Shown here one piece after another: positions 35,912-45,193 of a stretch of DNA of 62,581 nt. The notes below the pieces were generated by a model. The model saw only the letters and a program-made list of their open reading frames with translations. It did no database searches and was not told the DNA's origin. A program made the translations under genes and the position numbers. Position 1 is the stretch's first letter; every line of letters begins with the position of its first letter. This DNA is from an uncultured Pseudohongiella sp. GTDB taxonomy: Bacteria > Pseudomonadota > Gammaproteobacteria > Pseudomonadales > Pseudohongiellaceae. The DNA lies in NCBI GenBank assembly GCA_902531515.1, contig CACAEJ010000010.1, forward strand, positions 1 through 62,581. Reading direction: 5' to 3'.

Positions 35912-37861
35912 TTAGTCAGGTAGAGCGAACACTAATAACTCATTGTCGTCATCTCGGCCACCCCCGGCAACCGCAATGTATTGTTTATCACCAACCTGAT
36001 AACTCATCGGAGGACCATGTAAGCGCTGATCAACTAACACTTCGGCGAGAAGATCGCCCGTCATCTTATCATGGGCTACGAGAATTGAACCATGAGCTTC
36101 AGGATCAATTTCGTCCTTTTGAGCGAGATAGGATATAAGCAGGGTTTTCGTGATTAATACACCTCCTTCGTGTAGCACATCGCTGGAGGCGGTTCCTAAT
36201 GGCGGAAGATCCAGGTGCTCTAACATTGGATGGTTAGCGGGGCCTTTACCAAAAGGAATCTGCCAAACATGTTCACCAGTGTTTAAATCTATAGCGGTTA
36301 TGCGTCGGTAAGGTGGTTTTAATAGCGGCAAGCCAAACGGCCCTACTTGCCGATCCAATGTAATGAGATAAGGCCACTCGGAAGTGTCATCAGGCGGAGG
36401 TATCAAAGACATACCCATTGGTCGCGTTAGCGATGGTATGTATATGATGCCAGTTTCTGGATCAACAGTAGCGCCTGGATAGCCAGCACCTCCCCCCGCA
36501 CCAGGTACAACAAAGGTCGAACGCTTACCATTGCTGCCGCGTACTATTGGCGGGGTGAAAATTGGGCCAAGTACAAACTCTTCAGCAAGTTCCCTCGCTG
36601 CCGCAGCTATTTCCGGCGTGAAATCAATCAAATCATCTTCGCTGATTCCTTGCCGATCAAATGGTGCTGGCTTAGTTGGAAAGGGCTGGGTTGGATGAGC
36701 TCGCTCGCCTGGCACGTCACTGGGTGGTACTGGCCTCTCTTCAATCGGCCAAACTGGTTCACCACTTACACGATCAAAAACATAAGTAAAGCCAGTCTTT
36801 GATACCTGCGCCACTGCTCTGATGGGCTTTCCATCAACAACAATATCGACCAAATTAGGGGCTGAAGCCACATCATAATCCCAAAGACCATGATGCACCG
36901 TTTGGAAATGCCAGATTCTTTCCCCAGTTTCTACATCGAGAGCTACTATTGATTCTGCAAATAAGTTTTCACCTAAGCGAAACCCTCCCCAGTAGTCATT
37001 AGTAGGCGTGGAGGTCGGCAAGTATACAATTCCTGCTTCTTCATCAGCAGACATATATGTCCAAACATTGGTATTTCCTGCAACACGCCAAGAATCGTTC
37101 TCCCAGGTTTCATTACCGAACTCTCCTGCCTGAGGAATAGTATTGAAACGCCACTTGAATTGACCGGTGTAGGCATCATACGCACGGACATGTCCTGGCG
37201 GACTTCTGTTATACATGGGGTAGTCATAAATTTTTGACCCAACTACCACGGTTGACCCAACTGCAATTGGCGGCGCACCGTGAGTAATGTTGTTCATTTC
37301 AAACTCAAACCTGCCGAAGTTTTCTCGTAGATCGACATAACCATCATCACCAAAATTAGGATCAGGTTGACCAGTTTCAATATCAACGGAAACTAGTTGC
37401 TTCCCCGACGTTGCTATAAACAAACGTTCGATATTTCCATCAGTCCAGTATTCGATACCTCTGGTTTGCAGTGGGGAAAATAGCGGCGGGCCATATTCAT
37501 AACTTTTGGGATCGAATACCCAATGCTCTTCACCAGTTACGGGATCAAGTGCAGAAATCAAACCGTGGTTGCTATTAACATACATGACCCCATTGATAAC
37601 TAAGGGCATTGCACGATAGTCTCCAGTGGGATAGGCCAATTCTTCTGGTAATTCTAAATCGGGACTGCGGTAACGCCAGGCCACTTCCAACAGCCCGAAA
37701 TTACTGCCATTAACCTGATCCAATGGAGAGTATTTTTCTGAGCGATGATTGCCGCCGTGATGTCGCCAGTCGCCTATCGGGGTGGTGTTCTTTTGATTTC
37801 CTTCCGGTGAGCAGGCAGATAATAAAATTATGTCTAAAAGAATAACAACTAGTTTTTTCAT
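35912..37861 (-). CDS. PQQ-dependent (quinoprotein) dehydrogenase-like lipoprotein
   Basis: 649 residues, periplasmic. The signal peptide ends in lipobox LLSAC (Cys at about 17), so it is a predicted lipoprotein. The eight-bladed quinoprotein fold shows repeated AxDxxTGxxxW blades (SALDPVTGEEHWVF, VALDVETGERIWHFQ, TAIDLNTGEHVWQI). DWRHHGGNHRSEKYSPLDQV at the N-terminus and GVLITKTLL and VAGGGRDDD at the C-terminus resemble membrane glucose-dehydrogenase-type and sorbosone/alcohol quinoproteins. No N-terminal TM domain or haem-c motif (CxxCH) is seen, so the electron acceptor is unclear. No pqq synthesis genes are in the window. Confidence 0.85.
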   Translation of the reverse strand: MKKLVVILLDIILLSACSPEGNQKNTTPIGDWRHHGGNHRSEKYSPLDQVNGSNFGLLEVAWRYRSPDLELPEELAYPTGDYRAMPLVINGVMYVNSNHGLISALDPVTGEEHWVFDPKSYEYGPPLFSPLQTRGIEYWTDGNIERLFIATSGKQLVSVDIETGQPDPNFGDDGYVDLRENFGRFEFEMNNITHGAPPIAVGSTVVVGSKIYDYPMYNRSPPGHVRAYDAYTGQFKWRFNTIPQAGEFGNETWENDSWRVAGNTNVWTYMSADEEAGIVYLPTSTPTNDYWGGFRLGENLFAESIVALDVETGERIWHFQTVHHGLWDYDVASAPNLVDIVVDGKPIRAVAQVSKTGFTYVFDRVSGEPVWPIEERPVPPSDVPGERAHPTQPFPTKPAPFDRQGISEDDLIDFTPEIAAAARELAEEFVLGPIFTPPIVRGSNGKRSTFVVPGAGGGAGYPGATVDPETGIIYIPSLTRPMGMSLIPPPDDTSEWPYLITLDRQVGPFGLPLLKPPYRRITAIDLNTGEHVWQIPFGKGPANHPMLEHLDLPPLGTASSDVLHEGGVLITKTLLISYLAQKDEIDPEAHGSILVAHDKMTGDLLAEVLVDQRLHGPPMSYQVGDKQYIAVAGGGRDDDNELLVFALPD

Positions 37862-38484
37862 GCCCAGCCTCTGTTGCTCTTAGATATTAAAGTATAAATG
37901 AAGCAAATTTTTCAGGCCACCCATTAAGGGTTTTCGGGGGGAGAGATTAGGCAGAATCAGCCGATAAATTGAGAGAGTGAGTTTGGTCTATGTAGGGTTC
38001 TTTGTAGGGTATTTAAAAAGACCTTAATTAAATACTGGTATATCAATAATTTATACATTAATTGGGTTCAGCAGGAAGCGCCAGAAGAGGCAAATCAGGC
38101 AATGTCAGAATTTCTCAATGCGAACAACTCATCCCCCTGAAACTACGTAATACCTAGCCTTAGTATTCTCATGTAGTCCCAGAGTGTCTCTGGGGCTGGC
38201 GAGGCTTCACAAAATCTAATGCCGAAGCCATGTCACATGGATTCCAGGAGGAGTTTTCGTTTGAAAAGCTACGTGAGTTTCTTCATCAATATTGGAAAAG
38301 AGGCTTTGTAAATTTTTCTAAAGCACATTGGAATGCCAATAGCGATCCCAACTAGTTGAACCCAAACATCCAAACTAACGTTCTCCATAATAAACCCGTA
38401 TTAGCAGAAACAGAAAAGCAGAGTAGGGTTAGTGTCGCTAGTAGTTTGTTCAATATGCTAAAACTTTCCTGAGTAAGTTAATTT
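37862..38484. other. 623-bp spacer with possible gene debris
   Basis: No convincing gene. The plus strand has an open stretch from about 38164 to a TAG near 38355 with an internal ATG at 38230, encoding MSHGFQEEFSFEKLREFLHQ and about 20 more residues. I cannot assign it; it may be debris of a larger gene. The repeat around 38400-38428 matches 33513-33540. This is the gap between the PQQ dehydrogenase and the DUF6090 gene. Confidence 0.35.
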
Positions 38485-39234
38485 TTAAGATATTTCGCCT
38501 TCGATAGCAGACTTTAACTCTTCGATTTCATCATTTGCATTGCGATAATTTCTGAGCACGATAGAGCGTCTAAATAGTAGACGGCTTACAAGTGTGCGAA
38601 AACTATCGTCTTGCAAAAATCGATCAATATTTCCTTCTCTTGGCGCAAGATTATTAATATTAACATTACGGTAAGTTCCAAGTTGGGTTGTAAAAGTTTC
38701 AACGTTAATTGGCCCAAGCCAAGAGAAGTGGTTGTTGATATAAGACCAACATTCGGTACTCGCAATATCCTGTACGGTTCGCTCAGTAGTAGCGATTCGA
38801 CTTACCGCAAGCTCATAGAAATTAGTGATGTCCGTTCGTAGTGAATCATTTCTGATAAGGTCGAGACCTAATGATTGAATAGAGGTATAGGCAGCTGTTT
38901 TAGGAACGACAAAATTTCGAGTTTCACATACAAGCGCAATATTCTTGAGGTCTTCGGATAATTTTGTGGCGACATTTAGGTCTGATCCAGAGGAGGCTAC
39001 ATTTAAATGATCTATGAGTGTTTCCATATAAGCAGTTATGTCTTGTAAAACTCTCATATCATCTAACAGATCCAATTGAGTTTCCTCGAGGTCCGAAAGC
39101 ATTTCTGACAGTAACTGTTTTTCTTGGTTGGCGAGTTGAACAGAAGCTATCCAGTTCTCGAGGCCGAGAGCAAGTGAGATACCGGCAAAGATCAAGATTA
39201 GCTCAAGAGCTGCTTTTTTTATTGTTTTGCGCAT
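38485..39234 (-). CDS. DUF6090-like single-pass membrane protein
   Basis: About 249 residues. An N-terminal helix (ALELILIFAGISLALGLENW) is followed directly by EKQLLSEMLSDLEETQLDL, the layout of DUF6090 proteins. The rest is helical, with a predicted coil at about 30-75. I chose ATG at 39234; the upstream TTG adds two residues. Function unknown. It is preceded by GAAGATACTACAGATAT (about 39265), a sequence also found upstream of the membrane protein at 33097. Confidence 0.65.
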   Translation of the reverse strand: MRKTIKKAALELILIFAGISLALGLENWIASVQLANQEKQLLSEMLSDLEETQLDLLDDMRVLQDITAYMETLIDHLNVASSGSDLNVATKLSEDLKNIALVCETRNFVVPKTAAYTSIQSLGLDLIRNDSLRTDITNFYELAVSRIATTERTVQDIASTECWSYINNHFSWLGPINVETFTTQLGTYRNVNINNLAPREGNIDRFLQDDSFRTLVSRLLFRRSIVLRNYRNANDEIEELKSAIEGEIS

Positions 39235-39317
39235 CAGCAATAACCGAATAGCCTCCTCATACCCAGAAGATACTACAGATATTGGCCAAAAACTTCATTG
39301 GCGTAAATGTGAAAACT

Positions 39318-40793
39318 CTACCAGTTTTTCTTGTTGTCAGTAATTACGCGAAACGAACCACTTTCATATTGCTCTATAATTAACCCTTGAGATTTATTAT
39401 CAGCTAAGATGTCAAGATCGCCGTCTTCATCATTATCCATTGCTTTTAACCAAGAAATCCACAAAAACGTATCTGAAGAGTCTTCTTCATATAGGGTCTC
39501 ATAAGATAGAGTGTTGCTGCTTTTGTCGAAAGATGCTACTTCTATCATTGCGCCTTGATAAGATCTACTTCCAGACCCAGTAAGTGACAAAATAATCTCA
39601 ATATTAGTATCTGCATCCAGATCGACGGGTAGGATATCAACGATTGTTGTAAATGGTTCATTCTTTCTAACATTAACGACTTTGTTATAGTCTGGTCCTA
39701 ACCAGATTTTTGCTGCACTATCGGTGAGGCACTCACATCCTGCGATAATATCTGGATGACTATCAAGATTAACGTCATAGATTTCAGAAGTATTCAACCG
39801 GCCAATACTTACTAAGTGATCGGGAAATTTGTTTGTGCCATCAGTAAAATTACCATTCCCGTCGTTCAGTAAAATTAATAAACTAAAACCTGTAACAAAT
39901 ACATCGATATCGCCATCACCATCTAGGTCTCCGGCAGAAGCACTGTGATGAAATCCTACGTAATCACTCAGATATCGAGTCGAATAAGTTCCATCGGGAT
40001 TAGACAGGATTAACCAAGGGCTCTCCCCAGGAAAAGGTGATGCATCAAAGCCATGATCCACAACAAATATATCGGGACGTAGATCATTATTAAAATCAGA
40101 GACAATCGCTTTTCTTGGATGGACGAAAGTAGGTATCGTTCCATCTATCATTGACATATCGTAAGTATAAGAGCCGTCTCCATTGTTAATATAGATCTCT
40201 GCTGGGATTTTTTTAACGCTTTCGTACAAGTATGGATTTTCCCACCAAAGTGTCCCAACGAATATGTCGTCATCTCCATCTAGGTCTATATCTAAGTATG
40301 CGATGGCGTTATAGGTGCTATCATTTTGGTTATAATTAGTTTTATTTAACTCTTTTATTTCAGGTTTACGTATTGCTTTGTAAGTAATCCAAGTTAATGC
40401 ATCTCTGTTTAATGTGGACAGTTTTTTGGTGGGAAGTGGTGTGTCTGCAGACTGCGCAGTGAGTTTTCCATCTGACGTGGGAACCAAGATTAAATTTGAG
40501 TAGAGATTATTGTCATGCTTTACTAGATTTATCGTAACTTTTTGCCCATCAAATGTTGAATTTGTTTTCTGGTCTGAGAGGATTTCGTCTGTATGATTTT
40601 GATATGCGAAGTCTAGCCCTCCGACATAAGATAATTTTAAATTCGTATAGATTTTTTCGCCAAACTTCATTGCAGGTAGGATGAGCGTAGAACCATCAAA
40701 CACTGCGAAAGAATTAATTGTTTGAGAATATACGTTGTTAAAAAGGAGTGTTGTTAAAAGTGTTGGTATTATTCTTGTCATTAGTTTGTTCAT
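39318..40793 (-). CDS. Secreted FG-GAP/VCBS repeat protein
   Basis: 491 residues with a signal peptide (MNKLMTRIIPTLLTTLLFNN, cleaved near YSQ). Calcium-loop repeats DIDLDGDDDIFVG, DFNNDLRPDIFV, DLDGDGDIDVFV, DVNLDSHPDII and DNDEDGDLDIL mark a seven-bladed integrin-like propeller. Such proteins are exported and usually bind ligands or surfaces. No catalytic domain is visible. It is on the same strand as the small secreted gene at 40958-41242. Confidence 0.85.
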   Translation of the reverse strand: MNKLMTRIIPTLLTTLLFNNVYSQTINSFAVFDGSTLILPAMKFGEKIYTNLKLSYVGGLDFAYQNHTDEILSDQKTNSTFDGQKVTINLVKHDNNLYSNLILVPTSDGKLTAQSADTPLPTKKLSTLNRDALTWITYKAIRKPEIKELNKTNYNQNDSTYNAIAYLDIDLDGDDDIFVGTLWWENPYLYESVKKIPAEIYINNGDGSYTYDMSMIDGTIPTFVHPRKAIVSDFNNDLRPDIFVVDHGFDASPFPGESPWLILSNPDGTYSTRYLSDYVGFHHSASAGDLDGDGDIDVFVTGFSLLILLNDGNGNFTDGTNKFPDHLVSIGRLNTSEIYDVNLDSHPDIIAGCECLTDSAAKIWLGPDYNKVVNVRKNEPFTTIVDILPVDLDADTNIEIILSLTGSGSRSYQGAMIEVASFDKSSNTLSYETLYEEDSSDTFLWISWLKAMDNDEDGDLDILADNKSQGLIIEQYESGSFRVITDNKKNW

Positions 40794-40928
40794 TATATCC
40801 CTATCAGCTTGACTGCTACTTGTTTTGTGAAGAAAGAAATAGCCAGAACTTTATAGGTATAGTTATTACTGTGACAAAACTCATTAAGGGTTTTGTATTC
40901 GTCCTGTTCCCAATTTTTTTTGAAATCC

Positions 40929-40947
40929 TCTTTTATGTATCGGGCCG
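40929..40947. repeat. 19-bp direct repeat, copy 1
   Basis: TCTTTTATGTATCGGGCCG is identical at 45249-45267. A related ATGTAT sequence is at 41290-41295, just before the tRNA-Leu-like relic. It marks the edge of the duplicated unit. Confidence 0.8.
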
Positions 40948-40957
40948 CTCAATATAG

Positions 40958-41242
40958 TTACTTCAGAAAGCTCTTTACGCAGTTTACAAAAGGCGTAATT
41001 TCTTCTCTTTGAATATCTGTATCATCGCCTTCGGTTCCAGCCGATAAATTGAGATTTCCAGAAAATAAAGGTTTTTGTTCATTGGTGTCAATTTTGCCGT
41101 TTATGGTGAGTTCATATGTTTCACCTTGTGGCAATAATTGAGCGCAGCTTTCTATTGTGGTGTTTGTTTGAGCGGCATTGACGACGAGAGCACTTGATAT
41201 GGCGATACCAGACACCAATCCTAATATATATTGTCTTTTCAT
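40958..41242 (-). CDS. Small secreted protein, unknown
   Basis: 94 residues from the ATG at 41242, which has a GGAG ribosome site 8 bases upstream; a longer frame to 41329 lacks one. The signal peptide MKRQYILGLVSGIAISSALV is cleaved near VNAAQ. The mature part has two cysteines (ESCAQLL and VNCVKSFLK), possibly one disulfide. No family recognised. Confidence 0.6.
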   Translation of the reverse strand: MKRQYILGLVSGIAISSALVVNAAQTNTTIESCAQLLPQGETYELTINGKIDTNEQKPLFSGNLNLSAGTEGDDTDIQREEITPFVNCVKSFLK

Positions 41243-41302
41243 ATTTGTATCTCCAATTTTTTTTCTTGTTTTTTTCAAATTCCACTTTAATGTATAAAGG
41301 TA

Positions 41303-41501
41303 GGTACTATCAATATTAAGAAGGCCCAAAAGGGGGTGAGGGGGCTATAATTATAGACGCACCCCAAGTTAAATCTGGGGGGGCTAATTGATTTAAGCAA
41401 AATATTTATGCCCTAGCCTTTGCCCTAGCTATGAAGAGTGATGAATTAATATTTAATATAAATAATAGTTATGAATAAGTTCGATTCGGGCCCGGGCACC
41501 A
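41303..41501 (+). pseudogene. tRNA-Leu(UAA)-like relic, copy D
   Basis: In order: GGTACTATCAATATTAAG (41303-41320); a segment with ATTATAGACGCA resembling the tRNA-Leu D-arm side (41350-41361); an anticodon-like hairpin CCCAA-GTTAAAT-CTGGG whose loop would place TAA as anticodon (41363-41379); about 100 AT-rich bases; and the 3' end GTTCGATTCGGG-CCCGGGCACCA (41480-41501), which matches the intact tRNA-Leu over its last 11 bases. The same parts at the same spacing occur at 45268-45469. A decayed tRNA-Leu is the simplest reading, but the 5' half is poorly conserved. Confidence 0.55.
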
Positions 41502-41572
41502 TCTCTCCTACTTCGAGAGAACCTCATCCGGTATTGAGCTTCGTGCATATATTTCTTGGCTATGCTAACTCT

Positions 41573-42559
41573 CTAATGTTTTTCTATTAGGGAAAAGAAA
41601 TAGTATGGTGGTTTTTTATCCTCCAATGAGCCTATGTACTCAAACCTGGTAAGTGTAAGCTCGCTTTCCTTTAATAATTCTTCTAGACCATCGGATAAAT
41701 TTTCCCCTGTAGCTATTCCAAACTGCAGGTTTTCGCTGTAGAAACTAATAGTCCTGTGCATGGCTTTGCTCATCTTTTCATAGGGTGGATTGCCTTCGAT
41801 AAGATCCCTGGAAAAAAAATCCATTCCAGCGGCACTCCCTGCAGGCAATGTCGCAATTAGATTCAAGGTGTCGCGAACGGCTTCTTCAACCAGATACATA
41901 GTGACACCTTCCCACAGGATGTAAGTGGTTAGATTCGGATTAAAACCAGAATCCTGCAGCGCTTCCATCCAGGCTTCCTGGTTGAAGTCTGTCTCGACAA
42001 AGGTCACATGGTCATGTGCGATACCTGCCAATTGCAAAGCACGCTTTTTGGCATTCAGGGTTGGTGCCATATCGACTTCGAAACATTTGATTTCAGCTCC
42101 TTCTGGCAAGTCGTAACATCGCGTATCGAAACCAGATCCCAGTACTACAAACTGCGTTGCCGGATTTGCACTTCTGAACAGAATTTCTTTTACAGAGTCA
42201 TCGAAGAAATAACTGCGATGGGATATAGAAGTTGCCATACTTGAGGGACGAGGACCAGGGTAAGAAAACACCGACCATTTGTATCCGCTGATTTTGCAGG
42301 CCAGCCCCAGAGTATCAATCATAAGTAATCGCGCTATACCACCGTAGGAAGGTAAGTGCCAGGCCATTTTATAGCCAGCCTCATCTGGCCTAGTTCCAGC
42401 GACATGCATATACAAACGACCACCATAGGGCTCATTGGCAGTTCCGGAGATATTTTGTGGAATACAGACGCGGCGAATGCGCCAGGAAAAAATCAGGAAG
42501 CCGAGTAAGAATAAAGGCAGTAGCAGTACTGCCAAGATAGTAAAGATAATCGCGCGCAT
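41573..42559 (-). CDS. Membrane-anchored class I SAM-dependent methyltransferase (LCM/PPM1 type)
   Basis: About 328 residues. One N-terminal TM helix (IIFTILAVLLLPLFLLGFLI) is followed by a leucine-carboxyl-methyltransferase-type domain: FVVLGSGFDTRCYDLP (SAM loop), CFEVDMAPTLNAKKRAL, FVETDFNQEAW and LWEGVTMYLVEEAV. Start ATG 42559 has CAGGAA upstream; an in-frame ATG at 42586 is possible. Such proteins are often O-methyltransferases; the substrate is unknown and the membrane anchor is unusual for the family. It ends 72 bases after the relic at 41501. Confidence 0.82.
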   Translation of the reverse strand: MRAIIFTILAVLLLPLFLLGFLIFSWRIRRVCIPQNISGTANEPYGGRLYMHVAGTRPDEAGYKMAWHLPSYGGIARLLMIDTLGLACKISGYKWSVFSYPGPRPSSMATSISHRSYFFDDSVKEILFRSANPATQFVVLGSGFDTRCYDLPEGAEIKCFEVDMAPTLNAKKRALQLAGIAHDHVTFVETDFNQEAWMEALQDSGFNPNLTTYILWEGVTMYLVEEAVRDTLNLIATLPAGSAAGMDFFSRDLIEGNPPYEKMSKAMHRTISFYSENLQFGIATGENLSDGLEELLKESELTLTRFEYIGSLEDKKPPYYFFSLIEKH

Positions 42560-42682
42560 AGATTGATTCCTGAAGTCGCAAGCCATTCTATAAGATATTG
42601 TGGGGCACTCACAATATCAAAAACTCCAGACATTACTGATAGGCTGGCTGATGGCCTAGCGAACTTCTGAAGGTTGGTCTCA

Positions 42683-42898
42683 CTAATATATATCTTGGTC
42701 TTGCGAAAGAATTATTTTTCCGTCATAACCACATTTTTTTATCTCTTCTACCGGAACCTCGGGTCGAAGTGGCGATGTATAATTTTGTACATGATAGAGA
42801 ACAAGTAACTTTGGCTTTGCTTCATCTGCATCACTATATGACAACTTTATCAGACTTAAAATCTGTTGTCCGAATGGGCGTGTCGAACACAAAGTTAT
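42683..42898 (-). pseudogene. C-terminal remnant of an MBL-fold metallo-hydrolase
   Basis: About 69 residues ending KPKLLVLYHVQNYTSPLRPE, then VPVEEIKKCGYDGKI and SQDQDIY. This looks like the C-terminus of ribonuclease-Z/arylsulfatase-like MBL-fold hydrolases (final His strand, then E-I...YDG...G-x-D-x-D). The N-terminal HxHxDH domain is absent; the upstream side runs into the TonB receptor 3' end. No good start codon (only TTG). Read as a 3' gene fragment. Confidence 0.5.
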
Positions 42899-42910
42899 TA
42901 GAGATTAATT

Positions 42911-45118
42911 TTAGAAAGTGGTCTGAATGCTTAAAATGAGCCGGTGATATCGGCTGCTACAGGAATCCTGTATCAGCTCAATATTCCCTTCCATGGTTGT
43001 GCCTTTGTAGCGCTCTCGATAGCGGCACCTTGAAGCTCCCAAGGTGTTATCTGATTCAAGGCGGAACACCCAGTCATCAAACCAGATTTTCTGTACAAAT
43101 ATATCCAGTGTGCGTCGTCTATCATTGCGAGTACGGGTGAATATATCAATATCGTAGTAGCCGCCCCAAAAGGAGTGATTATAGTCCACTCCATAGCTAA
43201 GATTCATTGAGGTGATGTCTTGGCGGAAACCGACATTACCAAACCCGCGGCTTCCATCGCGTACCTTTTGGTTGATGAATGGATTGAGAATCTCAGAGTC
43301 AAACAATCCCACTCGGCCTGAGAAAATAGCATTCGGTAGGTTAAACCGATTCAAACGGACACTTGCACGAGTGAACCAGCCCATTCGCGTTGAAGGGCCT
43401 ACATTTCCTGTCGCTGATTGTGGTTTTTTTGGGTCGACAGTAGCAATGATTTTTCCAATTCTGTTATCTATATCGGAGTAGAACAAACCGGTTGCCAAAA
43501 CACCGGCATCATTAGGCAGTCTGTATTCAAGTTCGCCGTTATAAGCCCAGCTAGTCTCCGGTTCTAGCTCTGGGTTACCGGCAAAGCCGTTAATGTCTCG
43601 GTCGTCGTTGTTTGCAGTGGCTGCGAAGGCGGAGAAACTGAGTTGGGAAACATTGCGCCTTATAGTGCCGCGGAAGCGGAAGTTATCTGCGAAGTTATAG
43701 CGATAGTCTAGGGAAGGTCGCCAGAACTGGAAGTCTCTTGTCTTGCTCACTTCCCCAGTCTGAGAAATCTCCGAGTTTTCATAAACGAGACTAGTTTCAA
43801 GGGAACTCTTATCATTGATGGTCCAATTATGAAAGGCAAAGCCTTCGTAACGCTCTTCCTTTACTTGCGTTCCTGCGTTGGAACTTGAGGGCATCAGGGA
43901 TAAGCCGCCGTATTTCTCTGAGGCAGTTTCGGTGCCGAATGGACTAGCGATAAAGAGTGCAGAATTTAATTTATTGATTGCTCTCTCAAACCCTATTCGA
44001 AGTGACTGACTCTCGGTGGGAGAAAAATTGTAATTGGTTTGGACAATGAACTCTTTGGACTGGCGTTGGGAGTCTATGTACAAGTTTTTTTTCAATGGGC
44101 CGCTCGCCGGATCAGCCAGAAGTCTTTCCCTTACTGAATTTCGAATTTCATCATTGGCAACAAAAAGAAGCGCCAGTCTGGATCCATTGGCGAAGCTGTA
44201 TTCATAATCGCCACCTAGTTCCCAATTATTTTCTTCATTTTCTATCTTTTCTTGTTGAATACTTTTAACCGCAACATCATTAACGAAATCTACAAAATCG
44301 CGACGTACAGGTCCGGGGAAGTCTCCCTCGCTAAATTGTGCATTTAGTTGCATACGGTGGGCGCCAAATCCATAACTCATGTTGGTGCTGATGCTTTGCT
44401 CATCCTGGTCGCGAATTTTTTCTTCAAAAAGGGTGCCTAGCAATTCGCCCTCTGGTGTCATCAGGACTTCGCGGCTTTCACGATACTCATAGTTAGGTCG
44501 TGTTTCAACATTGAGTAGGGCCTGGAAATTACCAATTTGTGTTGACCAGCCCACACTGCCGCCGACCTCATAAGTATCGTCATGGTTTAATCGTTGCACT
44601 AATTCCAGTTGAGTACTGGATCGGGAAGGCACTCCAATCAAAATGATGTTAATTACCTCGCTGGCGCCACGTACGTTTAGTTCGCCAGAGGTGTCACGAA
44701 TAATCTCAATGCGTTCCACTTCGGCCGCAGTTATTCGATCTAGTTGGTCGCGTGCTGAATTGTCCTTACCCGCGATTCGCTGGCCGTTAATCAAAAGGTT
44801 ACCTCCGGTGCCTAGACCACGGTTGCCACCACCTCCTCGATTGCCCCCAAAAACGTCAACTCCGGGTATTCGGTCAAGCATGTCGCTGGCTGTGATAGGG
44901 TTGTACTGATCAAAAAATTCGGCTTCGTATACCACGGTGGAGTCGGCCGCACCGGGGTCCACGGCGCGAGTGCCGTCGATTGGAGTATCAATTGGTAATG
45001 CAGCTGCGGCCTGCTGATTTTTTTGAAGGGAAGCACTCTCTGAGTTCTGTTGGGGAAAAACTGTAGGGGCGATCGCAAACCAGCTAACCGAGAGAGTGTG
45101 TCTAATGTAGAACTTCAT
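42911..45118 (-). CDS. TonB-dependent outer-membrane receptor
   Basis: About 735 residues from ATG 45118 (MKFYIRHTLSVSWFAIAPTV signal peptide); frames to 45130 or 45193 add residues before the signal. Plug domain: FFDQYNPITASDMLDRIPGVDVFGGNRGGGG, NLLINGQRIAGKD and AAEVERIEIIRD. A 22-strand barrel follows, ending in the aromatic LSIQTTF. The glycine-rich plug loop and lack of a carboxypeptidase-like extension suggest an ordinary TBDR; the ligand is unknown. It is bracketed by the two tRNA-Leu-like relics with the methyltransferase and looks GC-richer than the core. Confidence 0.88.
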   Translation of the reverse strand: MKFYIRHTLSVSWFAIAPTVFPQQNSESASLQKNQQAAAALPIDTPIDGTRAVDPGAADSTVVYEAEFFDQYNPITASDMLDRIPGVDVFGGNRGGGGNRGLGTGGNLLINGQRIAGKDNSARDQLDRITAAEVERIEIIRDTSGELNVRGASEVINIILIGVPSRSSTQLELVQRLNHDDTYEVGGSVGWSTQIGNFQALLNVETRPNYEYRESREVLMTPEGELLGTLFEEKIRDQDEQSISTNMSYGFGAHRMQLNAQFSEGDFPGPVRRDFVDFVNDVAVKSIQQEKIENEENNWELGGDYEYSFANGSRLALLFVANDEIRNSVRERLLADPASGPLKKNLYIDSQRQSKEFIVQTNYNFSPTESQSLRIGFERAINKLNSALFIASPFGTETASEKYGGLSLMPSSSNAGTQVKEERYEGFAFHNWTINDKSSLETSLVYENSEISQTGEVSKTRDFQFWRPSLDYRYNFADNFRFRGTIRRNVSQLSFSAFAATANNDDRDINGFAGNPELEPETSWAYNGELEYRLPNDAGVLATGLFYSDIDNRIGKIIATVDPKKPQSATGNVGPSTRMGWFTRASVRLNRFNLPNAIFSGRVGLFDSEILNPFINQKVRDGSRGFGNVGFRQDITSMNLSYGVDYNHSFWGGYYDIDIFTRTRNDRRRTLDIFVQKIWFDDWVFRLESDNTLGASRCRYRERYKGTTMEGNIELIQDSCSSRYHRLILSIQTTF

Positions 45119-45193
45119 TTTTGCAGGCATGCCATCGTCTGACCAGAAAAAGACAGGCACTGTATCAGATTTTGACCTAAAAAATCTGATCAA

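Noticed and set aside
41331..41390. G-rich stretch as a CRISPR or G-quadruplex array
   Set aside because: No regularly spaced repeat-spacer units; the pattern is explained better by a hairpin shared with 45322-45343.
41358..41480. Group I intron in tRNA-Leu(UAA), as in cyanobacteria
   Set aside because: The AT-rich segment between the anticodon-like hairpin and the T-arm is only about 100 bases, too short for a group I intron. It lies after the anticodon stem and the acceptor 5' strand is not intact. A decayed tRNA is simpler.
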